From Galeopsis tetrahit (taxonomy: Eukaryota > Streptophyta > Magnoliopsida > Lamiales > Lamiaceae), in NCBI GenBank assembly GCA_963675135.1, contig OY776121.1, positions 59,479,265-59,543,264 on the forward strand: a DNA stretch of 64,000 nucleotides, given 5' to 3'. Numbering within the stretch: position 1 is the first letter of the stretch; every line of letters begins with the position of its first letter. The notes beneath the pieces were generated by a model. That model worked only from the letters and a program-made list of their open reading frames with translations. It had not been told where the DNA came from and did not search any database. Below are positions 39,010 through 50,449 of this stretch, piece after piece. A program made the position numbers and the translations under genes.

Positions 39010-41492
39010 AATTTAGGTACCCTTTGAGTGTTGGGTCCTAGAGGGTTAGCTGTACCTTTTGGAATCCAAATCTGCCTGATTACTCTGATTGACTCAAAGT
39101 GACTGACTTGGTTTCCATTTACATCTACATACACAGTTTGACCCTTAAATGCCTTGGGTGTTTTCTGTGTATAAGTGTTGGTCTTGTAAGGTTCAGGAGG
39201 GTTGGTGAATTTTCTTGGGTCATTTCTCCTGAAGTTACTAGACTTAGGTGCAGCTTGGAAAGACCTTTGTGGATAGGAGTTTGGATGGCCTTTTCCTCTT
39301 GGCATGTGAGGTTCAGGCTTCCTGAATGTTTTATACCTATCAGAGGGGATTGGCCTTAATCCATTCAGTTGAGGTTGCCTCTTTTGAGTTGGCCTTTTCT
39401 GAGCAGATTTTGGACAATCTTTCTGATAAGGATTCAGATAGGTTGGCCTTCCATTGGTTCTACCTTTCTGATCCTCATTTCTCCTGTAAACAATGTCTTT
39501 AACCTTTTCCTTAGGTATGGGTTTAGGGACATTGTTCACTTGAGTTGGTATAAAAATTCCTTTTCCCTTATCCTTGATCAGTGGTTGATTTACTTCCATT
39601 TCATTTTGTTGTGCCACTGATCTTACAAAAGTCATCTTAGAATTGCTTGAGGAAGCAATACTAAGACCAGGTGAAGGTTCAAATGGACTATAGCCTAATC
39701 CATCCTTTTGAGCAAATTGTCTTTGAAACCCTTGAATTTCCTCTATTGCCTTAGCAGATTTGTTCAAGGCAGACATTTTCATTTTTAAGCTCCCTTCACT
39801 TAATTTCAGAGTATCAAATTCACTTGAGAGATTGTTAAATTTGGCTTGAAGAGTTCTAAGTTCAAAATCCTTTTTCTTTAGAGTCAGAGTTTGTTCATCA
39901 ATCAACTTTTGTTGTTCAGAGATTCTGAGAGACATTTCTCCATTTTCTCTCACAATTTGCTGATACAACTCAGATGATTTAATGTCAACCTCAAATTCAG
40001 GAAGATTGGGCATTTTGATTTTAGATCTCAACTGTTCATTTTCTCTCAGTGTCATATTGCATACTTCTTGCATTCTGGTGAAATCTTCTAACAATTTTTC
40101 AAAGTCAAGTTGGATTTCACTAGATTCATGTGTGTTAATTGAAATATTGGAAGATGAACATACCTCTTCATTTTCAAATGTCATTTGGCAGTCTTCATCA
40201 CTATCACTGTTGGAGAACAGTCCATCATCAGAAGAGTAGACACTCTCTTCACTTGCTGATTCTCCAGCTACCATGGCCTTCCTGTTGTTCATCCTCTTGT
40301 CTCTCTTGTTTTGCCTTTCTTTTCTTTCTTTGGCACTTAGGTCAGGACAATCATACTGAAAGTGACCCTTTTTCTGGCAATTGTAACACACATCTTCATC
40401 ATCATTTTTCTTGTTTGAGGGTTCCTTCCTTCTTGATGATGATGGTTCTCCTTTGCTGTATTTCTTTTTATCAGCATATCTGTCTTCTTTCTTTTCATCA
40501 GAGACTTTGTCCTCTGATTTTTTATCAGGAGAACTGAATCTCCTTCTGGTTCTGTTATCTTGGTAGAACTTCTTGTATCTACCAAATCTGGAATTCAGCT
40601 TCTCAAATCTTCTAGCCATGAGTGCCAGTTCCTCCTTCATTTCTGATTTTGACACAGATTGAGAAGATCTTTGAGTATTTTTCTTCTCTGATTCAGTAGC
40701 TTTGAAGGCAACACCTTTGCCTGAGGAGGATGGCTCATCATGCACTTTCTTTCTGTTGAGATCAAACTCATATGCTTTGAGTTCAGAGAATACTTGCTGC
40801 ATTGGCATGTTGTCAAGATTGCTGGTATTTTGCATCATGACAGAATATATATCCCATTTTGATGTGAGACTTCTCAGAATCTTCAAGGCAACTTCTCTTT
40901 TGGCATAGAACTTGCCCAAGGAGTTCATCTCATTCATGATGTCAGTGAATCTGCCATCAAGATGATCAATGGTTTCATTTGGCTCCATAGTGAATTTCTC
41001 ATATTTTTGGATAGCCACTTGAAGCTTGTTTTCCTTAATCTTTTGGGTACCTTCACACATGAGTGCAAGGGTATCCCAGATCTCCTTTGCTGTGGTGCAG
41101 TGATACACTCTTCCCATCACTGCATCTGGAATGGTCTGGTACAAGGTGTTCATGGCAATGTAGTTCAGATTGTGCCTTTTTCTTTCTTCTGCTGTCAGCT
41201 CATCCTCATCTTTTGGCAACAACTCCCTTGGATCTGCTTTTTGAGCATCAGTGACCTTGGGATTGAGCTTGGTGAAGGTGAAAGGTCCTCTTGTGATGAC
41301 TTTGAGCATTTCATCATGCTGGCAGGCAAGATGTGCTCTCATCCTGATTTTCCAGAAATCATAATTCTCAATTGAGAACATTGGCAGTTTATGATGAGAA
41401 ATATGATTGACTTGGTTTGGACCCATGTTGTTGGTGGTGTTGGCAGCATCTCCTGGAACTGCATTGTTAGCCATTCTTATACAGATAGACAA
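39006..41492 (-). CDS. gag: Gag of element C2 (intact)
   Basis: 828 codons as read. The start is more likely MANNAVPGD at about 41474. It has an N-terminal copia Gag region (LPMFSIENYDFWKIRMRAHL, IWDTLALMCEGT, LDGRFTDIMNEM), a basic stretch, and a CCHC zinc knuckle around 367-381 (CYNCQKKGHFQYDC). Then come an acidic Ser-rich segment, a coiled coil (~500-640) and a basic Pro/Arg/Tyr-rich tail. It is similar throughout to the gag of element A. It is intact although pol is broken. Confidence 0.9.
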   Translation of the reverse strand: MSICIRMANNAVPGDAANTTNNMGPNQVNHISHHKLPMFSIENYDFWKIRMRAHLACQHDEMLKVITRGPFTFTKLNPKVTDAQKADPRELLPKDEDELTAEERKRHNLNYIAMNTLYQTIPDAVMGRVYHCTTAKEIWDTLALMCEGTQKIKENKLQVAIQKYEKFTMEPNETIDHLDGRFTDIMNEMNSLGKFYAKREVALKILRSLTSKWDIYSVMMQNTSNLDNMPMQQVFSELKAYEFDLNRKKVHDEPSSSGKGVAFKATESEKKNTQRSSQSVSKSEMKEELALMARRFEKLNSRFGRYKKFYQDNRTRRRFSSPDKKSEDKVSDEKKEDRYADKKKYSKGEPSSSRRKEPSNKKNDDEDVCYNCQKKGHFQYDCPDLSAKERKERQNKRDKRMNNRKAMVAGESASEESVYSSDDGLFSNSDSDEDCQMTFENEEVCSSSNISINTHESSEIQLDFEKLLEDFTRMQEVCNMTLRENEQLRSKIKMPNLPEFEVDIKSSELYQQIVRENGEMSLRISEQQKLIDEQTLTLKKKDFELRTLQAKFNNLSSEFDTLKLSEGSLKMKMSALNKSAKAIEEIQGFQRQFAQKDGLGYSPFEPSPGLSIASSSNSKMTFVRSVAQQNEMEVNQPLIKDKGKGIFIPTQVNNVPKPIPKEKVKDIVYRRNEDQKGRTNGRPTYLNPYQKDCPKSAQKRPTQKRQPQLNGLRPIPSDRYKTFRKPEPHMPRGKGHPNSYPQRSFQAAPKSSNFRRNDPRKFTNPPEPYKTNTYTQKTPKAFKGQTVYVDVNGNQVSHFESIRVIRQIWIPKGTANPLGPNTQRVPKF

Positions 41493-41612
41493 AGGAAAAT
41501 ATAAGTAGATTTTTCAGAAATTTGGATCAGTTCAGTGACCACAGAAAGTGAGATTTTGAAAATCAATGATTCTCAGAAGCAGTGGTCTTTGAACCCCTGC
41601 TCTGATACCACT
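41493..41612 (-). other. Leader and tRNA-Met primer-binding site of element C2
   Basis: Minus-strand TGGTATCAGAGCAGGGG (about 41594-41610) lies next to the 5' LTR and pairs with initiator tRNA-Met. The leader to gag is short. Confidence 0.85.
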
Positions 41613-43204
41613 TGTTGGTCCTTGGTGGAGTATAACACAAGTGTATGGGGGGGGAATGCACTTGTGTATGCAAATTCTTTTTCTTTTTGACAAACTGGTC
41701 TATCAGGCAAGTTGTCTCACAACTGGCCTGAGTGTGAACTTTGATAGATACTTGTCCTACTGATTACTATTGAGTGATCAGTTGGCTAAATATCTAAAAG
41801 AGTTGCTAAGTGCGGAATGTGGTTGGCCTTTGACTTAAGGAAATACTCCAAGTTAATTTCTGAAAAGATGCAGGTTATCAGGGACTTTGTCCAAAACAGA
41901 TTTTCTTACTTACTGAGTTATGCTTCTTAAAATATGTTTGAATGTAAGTGAAATAAGGAATGCAGTAAGTAAATGGCACACAAGTTTATAGTGGTTCAGA
42001 GACTCAAGCTCCTACATCCACTTTCCCTGATTGAACAGGATAATTCCTTCTCAATGGAATTAGCTTGTTTTATAGTGCCAAGGTGCACTGATCAACAACA
42101 CTCTCTTAGTGTTTTGATCCCTAGGATAACTTGAGTCCTAGTGCTCAATCTCTCTAAGTTAAGACTGTGTTTCACACTAACAGTCATTAACTCCTCACTT
42201 CTACAACAAACTCTCTCTTCACTTAATGAGATAAGGGTTTGAGGTTTGGTTCCAACTAGTAGAGATATCCTTTACAATAAGAACAGTGTAAAGGCTTAGG
42301 ATATCTCAATGCTAAGCTTTGAATGTTTACAAAGATTGGCTTAGCTATAAGAAGTGATTCAGGAAACTTGGAATTCTAGAGAACAGCTTGGTTTCCTTTG
42401 AAAGCTTGATGATAGTTTGATAGCTTGTAGTTGGATAATGAATTTCTTTGATCACTTCTGTATTTATAGGCAAATTGAACAACTAACCGTTGGAGGGATT
42501 AGCAATTCAAATATGTCTATTTGCAGCACCATTGAAACGGCTATGAAACTTGGCATCCTTTTATCCACTGTGTAAAAGGGCTCTTCAATGGTTGCTTGAA
42601 TGAATGTGTTGACTTCTGACAAATGCGGCTGAGAAGACTTGTGTCAGTTTCCAATTTTGCACATTGTCCTAGGTTGATTTGTGGCAAACTCTATACACAG
42701 CCAACGGTCAGATGGGACAAGCTCCCTGAACATTCCTGCTGCAGTTTAGAATGTTCCAACATTCATTCAATGCTTCACTCTTTAATGCTCTAAGTCTTCA
42801 ATGCTTGTTTCAGGCATGATTGGCAATAAATGCATCATTGAATGTGTATTTTGCATTCAATGCTTTTGATCATTTGTACTTCAACTGTCTTGATCTTTTG
42901 CATTTATGAACACAGCTTTATTGTTCTGGATCTCTTCAGCTCAGTTGTCCATTAGATCAGCTTGTCTTGAATGGATCAGCAACTTTGTCCTATAGACCTA
43001 TCAAGCTGCCTAACATTCCAGCTTTGGACAACTATCCTGATCACTAAAATCTCATAACATTTCTGAGATTTTTACTTATGCATTCTACATACTAAAGTGC
43101 ACTGAGACAGCTTGCCTGAACTTGACTTGAGCATTTCTCAACTAATCTGATCATCATCAATCAAGGGTTTTGGTATCTAATTCAAAATCATTTTATTCCC
43201 AACA
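41613..43204 (-). repeat. 5' LTR of element C2
   Basis: 1,592 bp, matching 27524-29116 with about eight substitutions and one G-run length difference. It is followed by TSD AGTAT (43205-43209). Confidence 0.92.
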
Positions 43205-44035
43205 AGTATTACTATATAAAATTGTGTTATAACTACATGTAATAATTTTTTTTACTACATAAAAAAATATATGTTACTACATACTATAATTTGAATTACT
43301 ACATTGAATAGACGTTTGTTACTATATGTAACTTTATCAAATGATCTAATATTTTTTGCATCATCCTACAATAAAACATTTTGTATTACAACATGATTAT
43401 TGTGTTTACTACATTCGATAATATATGTTACTACGTATTATAATGTGAGTTACTACATCAATAAAAACACTAGAAAAAACGTGTTACTAAATAAAAGAAT
43501 TTGTATTATTATATAAATAGTTTGTGTTATTACTACATAAAATAATGTGTATTACTACATATTACAATTTGAATTACTACATTTAATATCCCGCGTTCGA
43601 CAATAAAATAAAAGATAAAAAAATCACAGAAACGAGTAAAATAAACGGATTAAAAATTTCGAATTAAGCTGTCAGTGGGTGTATTTATAAAAAATGTGTG
43701 TGAATTAAGTTTGTTGGTGTATTTATAAAAAATGTGTGTGTGAATTAAGTTTGTGGGTGTATTTATAAAGAACATGTGTGTGAATAATGAAATGCATATA
43801 TGCAATATTTCATACAAGACTAGCCCAGTAATGATTATTTACCGTTACGATTTATACTAATGATGATTTACCGTTAGGATTTACCATAAATGACTATATA
43901 CCAAGAAGATAGAGATAATCATGGAATTATTCCTTAATAGTTTTGCTATTTTGTTTAATTTTGGGACAAGGCGGATCCAGAACTCGAGGAGGTTAGGGGC
44001 TAAAAAAAAAAAAATTAATGATACAAAACATTAAC
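43205..44035. repeat. Right half of unit 2: foldback element, LTR end and flank
   Basis: This continues the sequence broken at 27523: the foldback element to 43828, TAA 43829-43831, the remaining element C LTR to 43939, TSD GTTTT (43940-43944) and the same flank as 23777-23870. The AAT at 44036-44038 marks the end of the tandem duplication, beyond which the sequence is single-copy. Confidence 0.88.
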
Positions 44036-44151
44036 AATTAGACTCTTTTATTATATAGTTCAAATTAATTAAGTTGTAAAAAATAATTTGTAAGTAATGA
44101 TGATGCTATCAAACTCTTTTATTATACAGTTCAAACTACAAATTAATGAAA

Positions 44152-45207
44152 GGGAGGGACTATCAACACCCCAAATAGTGTTATTCCTACCCCAATTGTT
44201 ATACACACCCCACTTAAATTTAAAAATCAATTTAAAATACTATACACACCCCAATTTATTTCTTTTTTACCCTTTTTTATTTTAAAAGTTAAAACATTTT
44301 TTATTCTTAACTATTACTATACACACCCCATCAAATTTAACTTATTCCTTCCTCTATTCCTCAAAACAACCATGCCTTTGCAAAGAGAAAAGAAAGGGAG
44401 AAAAGATTCAAGTGTTCAATCCGTGTTGACCAAACAATCTCATCCTACCTCTGGTAAAAAAATCCTAATAAGATGCATTGGGTATGAATGTATAACATAA
44501 TTCGAGTTTGATTTTGAATTTTTTTTCTCCTGTTTTGGCGTCACAGTTGGGGTATGCTATGTTCGTGTTCGGCCATTAACGCGGCCGCGCAGCGCACATA
44601 GTGCACGGCTGATTTGGTCAGACACAACAGAGGATGCACGGCCCGTATTGGCCGCACACAACAGAGGGTGCACGGCTGGTATTGGCCGCACGCAACAGAG
44701 GCTGCACGATCGGTATTGGCCGAACAAAACATTGTGCACTGCTAATTTTTGGCAGAACATGATGAAACCAAATATACGCAGCAAAATATTGATTCTCATT
44801 AATGGAATATAATGAATTGAAATTGTCGTGCAGTAGCGTGCGAGTACATATACAAATTTACTGAAGCCCTAAAAGTAAATGGGCTTTAATCTAAACATTA
44901 ATTCCAATAGCACTGTTGCTCGTTTTTTTTTTTTTTTTTGTGATAGGGTTTATGCATGAAGAGGAAGGGTTTTAAGAATAAAGTGAATATTTGAAGTAAA
45001 AGTAAAAATAGTTGAATGAGGGTTAAATGAAGTAGAATTTAAAAATGGGGTGTGTATAACATGGGGTGTGTTTAAAATTATTAGGGGTGTGTTTAACATC
45101 TTTTAAAAGATTTAAAAGGACATTTTAGTAAATGCAATTGTATCTATTTTTGTCCAAAAATTTCTGAGGTGGGAATAACACTATTTGGGGTGTTGATATC
45201 CCCTCCC
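44152..45207. mobile_element. Mutator-like non-autonomous TIR element
   Basis: 1,056 bp flanked by the 9-bp duplication TTAATGAAA (44143-44151 and 45208-45216), the length made by Mutator-like transposases. The inverted termini (GGGAGGGACTATCAACACCC at left; GGGAGGGGATATCAACACCC at right, other strand) continue with CAAATAGTGTTATTCC on both sides. There is no transposase ORF. The interior holds a 34-bp minisatellite of four copies (44601-44755, TGCACGGC…ATTGGCCGCACACAACAG-like) next to a GCGGCCGC site, and GGGGTGTG-type subterminal repeats. Confidence 0.85.
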
Positions 45208-45216
45208 TTAATGAAA

Positions 45217-46402
45217 TTGTAAAAATGAATCTAACTTATTACAAATCCATATCAACTTTGTCGTAGATATCCAATTTATTTCAGATTCTTCAATCTAAAT
45301 ACAACAAAGTAAATGGATGATTGACCTAAGAACTCCATTAAAAAAAAATGAAAAGATTATAGAACAAGAAAAATGGCAAAGGCCGGTAGAGGCGCCAAAT
45401 ACGTCTTTTATATGTTCCTATTTTTCGTACTATGTAGTATCTCGACTCTCGATGCATCACATTTTATTTTTTCAACAAACAAAAACACAAATCTATCACC
45501 ACCTTTACAGATTCTTATTCTTCTGTTCTGTTTTCTCTCATTTGTGCCATCGTTTTCGTCAAAGATTGAGTTTTTCCCATTTTTTGTTTCTTACACGACA
45601 CCCCTTTAATGTTCTTGGATGAATATATTGGGTTTCTTGATCGACCCAATTAAATTTGTGTAATGGCGATTTTCCAGTTAATTCATTTTTTTTAAATGCT
45701 CTGGTCTCTTGGTGATTCAATTCGAATATTGATTCTATCAGGTATGTATGTTCGTGTTTTTTTCTTTTCATAATTTTGATTTTCCTGCAGTCTTTTCATG
45801 CGTTTTCCTCAGAAACTTAGTTCTCTTACACTTCATATGAGAGCAAAGTTTATCATGTTGCATGGTGCTTTTGGACAACAGTAATGTGTGCTCTTTGATT
45901 TCATTTAATTTGTGTAATAATATTGATGCATTATGTTGATTTTATGAAGTTTGAAAATCATGGGTGCAAAACTTGTAAATTCTTGAAATGGGGTCACTAG
46001 ATTTCAATGCAGTTAATTTTTAGGAAGAATTAAGAGCTTGAATTAATTATTTCATTAATTAGCCCACACTCTGTTTAGTTAGTTGTATGTTAATACATGG
46101 TCCCAACATTGAATGGTTTTAATTCTTGCATGGAGAAAATGTAAACCTAATATGCATAGGCAATTTAATTTCTGGTTGATTTTATATTCTTTAATGGTTA
46201 CCAAACTGGTTGGTCAGATGCCCTGTGTTTGTCAAGGAGACGATTGTCGCATCTCGTTGTCGTTTTACTCTGGCAACTTGAAGCAATTCTTGCATCGAAC
46301 TGATTTAATCGTTCTACTTTTGCAGGTACCTAATTGTAATTTCATGATGATGGATTGATTCAATGTCAGCATGCTATGTGCTATACTTTTTCACATGTTA
46401 AA
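45217..46402 (+). promoter_or_regulatory. Upstream region and probable 5' UTR of the HPAT gene
   Basis: No convincing protein-coding exon is seen. CT-rich sequence lies around 45500-45560. A possible 5'-UTR intron could run from a GTATGT donor near 45742 to a TTTTGCAG acceptor near 46326. The transcription start cannot be fixed from sequence alone. Confidence 0.35.
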
Positions 46403-48944
46403 ATGTTAGGGAGGAAAAACATGAGGAAGGCATTACCCTTTTTATTGGTACTCTTGTGTATTGGTGTTTTCGTCTTGACATATAACTTTGTAACAATGAT
46501 CGTGCATTACCAACAAGGCGGTCCTATAAAATTGTTGTCGAGTGAAAACTCGAATCAACTAGTGATTGATCCTTTGGTTGAGGTTCCGGAGCATGTGAAA
46601 AGGCGGGAGAATGAAAGACCGCCTTTTCATATTGCTCTTACAGCCACTAATTCCTCGTACAGCAAATGGCAGTGTCGGATTATGTACTACTGGTATAAGA
46701 GGGTGAAGGATTTGGATGGATCGAACATGGGAAGCTTCACTAGGATTCTTCATTCAGGAAGTCCCGACAACCTTATGGACGAGATTCCTACATTTGTGGT
46801 CGATCCTCTTCCAGAAGGTTTGGACCGGGTGAGACTACATTGTTAGTATTAAGGTTCTTGAACTTTTTTTTAGCATTCTGATTGTGATGCTATTTGATTT
46901 TGATATATATGGATTAAATATATCCAGGGATATATTGTGTTGAACAGACCTTGGGCGTTCGTGCAATGGCTGGAGATGTCGTCGATTGAAGAAGAGTGAG
47001 CCCACAAAAGATATAAAGTTGAGTGAGCTTGAATATGTATCTAACTTTGTCCTGCTGCTGCAGATATATACTGATGGCAGAACCTGATCACATATTTTTA
47101 AGACCGCTGCCTAATTTGGTATACGGAGAATACCCCGTTGCATACCCATTTTTCTACATCACCCCTTCTGAACATGAGAAGATTGTGAGGAAGTATTATC
47201 CCGAGGAGATGGGTCCGGTATCAAACGTTGATCCCATTGGAAATTCTCCGGTTATAATCAAAAGGGTGAATGAATATGATGTGCTTTGTGTATATATATA
47301 TTTTTTGCTACATGTATTTTGAGTGTATTATTCCGGACACTCACTCAGGATTTGCTGAAGAAAATAGCACCTACGTGGATGAACGTCTCGATGAGAATGA
47401 AAAACGACCCGGAGACGGATACTAGTTTTGGATGGGTGTTGGAAATGTGAGAAGCATCTTTGTGTTGAAGCTTGGAAGCTCAATTTAGTATCTAACCTTG
47501 CTTTTTTTTTTTAAAAAAAAAAAGGTATGGATATGCTGTGGCCTCAGCTCTTCATGGCGTGCAGCATATTCTTCGAGAAGACTTTATGTTGCAGGTTTGT
47601 TTACTGAACCTGCAGATCCTCGTCATATGTACTTTTCTCGTTTTGTTTCATTTCTTAAGTTTGAATGATTTCAGCCACCGTGGGACTTGGACACCACAAA
47701 CAAGTTTATTCTTCATTATACTTATGGTTGTGACTTCAACTTGAAGGTAAAGTATATATATATATAACTTATTTTACTTTTGTCTAATAAAGAGTTGTTC
47801 TAATTTACGAGCTATTGCAAAAGTTACTTGGGACATATACGTATTGTGGGAATGAAGATACATTGATAGATTAGGCAATTGACTTCTCAAATATCGTTGT
47901 TATTCAGGGTGAACCGACTGATGCAAAAAATGGAGAGTGGCGTTTTGATAAACGAGATTACATTCCTAAGCCACCACCACGAAATCTTCCATTGCCGCCT
48001 CCTGGTGTTCCTGAAAGTGTGGTATGTGAGCACAATTGTCGTGTTATAAATAATTCATGATCATTTGTTAGTCATTTGAGCGAAGATGCATTCAAGAATA
48101 TAAACGAAAAGTCGGTCAGATGTCGTTCCTTTAGCCTTAAGTCTAGTGATAACATTGATGAACTTGATCTTGAAGAGTCTTGAAATTTGCTTTTCTTTTC
48201 TCCTTTCTTTTGCTAAAGCATAGAATGATAATAACAATGGGACATAAAGTGGAGATATTTCATGTAGAACTAAAATGTAAGAAAGGAAGGCAGACGACGA
48301 TTTCTCATAATATTAGCCTCTATTAAAACTAGGATAAAGAGTCCACATTGTACGTCTTCTGTCCTGTTTCCATCGTGGCATTTTCAGACATTTTGCTTAA
48401 GGTTTAAGGAAAGTGGTAGAAAAGCAGCAGGGTTGTTTAGTAGTGTTTGGATTAATCATTTTGAAGCTTAAAGTTTCAAATTTATAGGGGATTGAATGGA
48501 TTATTGTGAGTCATTTTGGTCGATTTCAATTTAGCAATCTAAGCAAGGCATGAGGGATTTGGCACTATGAGAAACATAGAGGGCACATATTGAAAAAATA
48601 ATCCACAAACACCTATATTAGTGATGGATCGAGTGAGATCTCAGAGCACAGGAGAATGCACCAATGTAAATGATCATATTAGATAAATGCATATTTCTTC
48701 GTCGTAATAATTCTTGGTGATTTTAAGGTGTTTATGATAATGTATGTTGTATTGCATTCTCGTTATAGATGTCTATGATAATTCGAAGTGCGCTCGTGTT
48801 TTTTATTTGCAGGTGACTCTTATAAAGAAGATCAATGAGGCTACTGCTTATATTCCGAACTGGGAAACAGCAGAAGAAGTAGATGGTCGGAAGAAAAGAG
48901 TTCACAGAAAACTGGTTTGGGATGAAAAGAAATTAGTATATTGA
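46403..48944 (+). CDS. HPAT: Hydroxyproline O-arabinosyltransferase (HPAT/RDN1 family)
   Basis: Eight coding exons: 46403-46828, 46928-46995, 47064-47265, 47349-47446, 47525-47594, 47675-47746, 47908-48021 and 48813-48944. All have GT-AG borders and join in frame to 393 residues ending in TGA. The protein is a type II membrane protein with a short cytosolic end, a membrane anchor at about residues 8-31 (ALPFLLVLLCIGVFVLTYNF), and then a luminal GT95 domain. Recognisable family segments include FHIALTATNSSYSKWQCRIM, GYIVLNRPWAFVQWL, YILMAEPDHIF, FGWVLEMYGYA and PPWDL. HPATs sit in the Golgi and add the first arabinose to hydroxyproline of extensins and CLE peptides; Medicago RDN1 and Arabidopsis HPAT1-3 are members. 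Start is the Met directly before the anchor. No defect is seen, and the gene looks functional. Confidence 0.92.
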
Positions 48945-49934
48945 ATTGGATTTTAAGAATATGGTGGTATGAATATGAGGCAAATAAGTAGGTTTATCTT
49001 GAATACAGAGTCATTCTTGATAAGTTAAAGAGTAAACCAACGGCCATTCTTATTGTATAATAATAATAATAATAATGAAAATATACTTTGGCCCCTCTCG
49101 TAGTTACTCCAAAATCTTGATTAAAAATAACAATGATGAGAATGTACCAATGCTTATATTCTGATCAAAATGAATGAAATTGTTTTTCTCTAGTTACTAG
49201 TATTTTCTTAAACAAATATCAGCACCTAACAACTTCTCTTTGGACATTAATTAGTCTAAGCATTATAGCCCATTAAATTTTGTGTCTTTTACCTGTGATT
49301 TATAAGATGCGATTTAACATATAAGTCTTTGAGGTTATATCCCTCTTCAAAATTTACAATAAATTTACCAAAAGAAAATTTTGATCCAACAGAACAATAT
49401 TGATTGTTATTCGAGTCGAGTACTTGAAGTTCGAGCTCGATTCGAACACTTATCGTCTATCGAAACGAGCTGATAACATCAACGAGCTAAAAAACGAGTT
49501 TGGCTCAACTCGTTAACGAGCCTAAAGAGTCAAGCCAAACCTAATGAATTTAAAAAAAAAAAGAAAAAAAGATTTTGAGCCTAACGAGTCGAGCTCGAGT
49601 CGGATCGTTAGTAAATCGAATATCTAACGAACTTAACTCGTTTAACAAACGAGCCGAGCTTACGAGCAACTCAGTTCGTTTAGTATCACTAATTGCAGTA
49701 CACATGCAAATGTAAATGTCGCTCACGTGCAATAACGTGTTAACTACTCGAGAGAAAAACACTGCTATAAATAAATAAATTAAAAGGAGTGTAAACATAA
49801 CTCGTAAATTTTGAATTACCACACTTGAGAGTTGAGATACCCTGGAAAGTCCACTCCGAAATCTTTTGCACTTAGCCTATGTGTACCAATACAAACTTTT
49901 TTTACCCACTTTAAACCAAGATTCATAATCATAA
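48945..49934. other. Intergenic, with decayed CGAGCTCGA-rich repeat
   Basis: 3' flank of the HPAT gene with a TAA-type microsatellite near 49060. From about 49410 to 49680 there are repeated CGAG/GAGCTCGA/ACTCG motifs like those in common plant hAT-type MITEs, interrupted by a poly(A) stretch. No intact ends or TSD could be defined. Confidence 0.4.
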
Positions 49935-50441
49935 GCTCTGTGTAAAAGTCGTAAGTTCTGGTGTAAAAGTCGGCACCTAGGTCCGACTAGGCGGCGTCTA
50001 GGCACTAATCCACCATCCGCTTAGCTATTTTGAACAAGACGTTTTTATTATAATTTGAATTTTTTCGACGTTGAAGTCCAATTCAAACAATCAAACAAAA
50101 ATTTGAAGTGGAATTGACACTTTGAGTAAAATATGTGGCTTTGCCATGATATATAACTTTTTTTTTTTTTTTGATAAAATTATGGTATCATTTAAGGAAT
50201 GAAAAATAACATTTTTTATATTTTTCGGCATTATTTTTACAAGTTTTAATTTCTTCAAGAACCACTTTATAATTTTTTTATTTTTTTTTTGAATTAGAAT
50301 TTTATATTTATTATTTAAGAATTATATAGATAAAATATTGAAAAAATATTATAGGTGGCCAATTAGACGGCGCCTAATCCCCGTCTAGGTGTTAGGTTGT
50401 GCCAATCCGCCCAACTATCGATTTTTTACTTTTACAACCTT
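49935..50441. mobile_element. Degenerate hAT-like MITE
   Basis: About 507 bp bounded by AATCATAA at 49927-49934 and 50442-50449, a possible 8-bp target duplication. The ends carry weak inverted repeats (TGTAAAAGTCG at left; TTGTAAAAGT at right, other strand). Subterminal CCTAGGCGGCGTCTAGGC-like and GACGGCGCCTAATC-like blocks face each other, an arrangement seen in plant hAT MITEs. Termini are worn. Confidence 0.5.
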
Positions 50442-50449
50442 AATCATAA

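Larger units (their letters stand above)
27524..43204 (-). mobile_element. Sirevirus-like Ty1/copia retrotransposon C2 (complete, 15,681 bp)
   Basis: A complete element with LTRs 27524-29116 and 41613-43204 and TSD AGTAT at 27519-27523 and 43205-43209. Minus-strand order: 5' LTR, primer site, gag (39006-41492), pol (37051-39009 plus broken remainder to 35620), extra ORF (35224-29426 interrupted by an hAT), PPT, 3' LTR. By eye the LTRs differ by about eight substitutions and one G-run length change, roughly 0.5%, so insertion was recent. Pol is nevertheless broken, so the copy was probably already defective or was mobilised by proteins of other elements. Confidence 0.93.

Noticed and set aside
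44541..44799. Cys-rich overlapping ORFs
   Set aside because: Produced by the 34-bp minisatellite of the Mutator-like element; the repeats in the peptide follow the DNA repeat.
45373..45609. 78-codon ORF with a hydrophobic N-terminus (MAKAGRGAKYVFYMF...) upstream of HPAT
   Set aside because: It looks superficially like a secreted peptide, but it is a T-rich region giving Phe/Leu/Ser codons, and no motif or paralog is visible. More likely 5' UTR or promoter.
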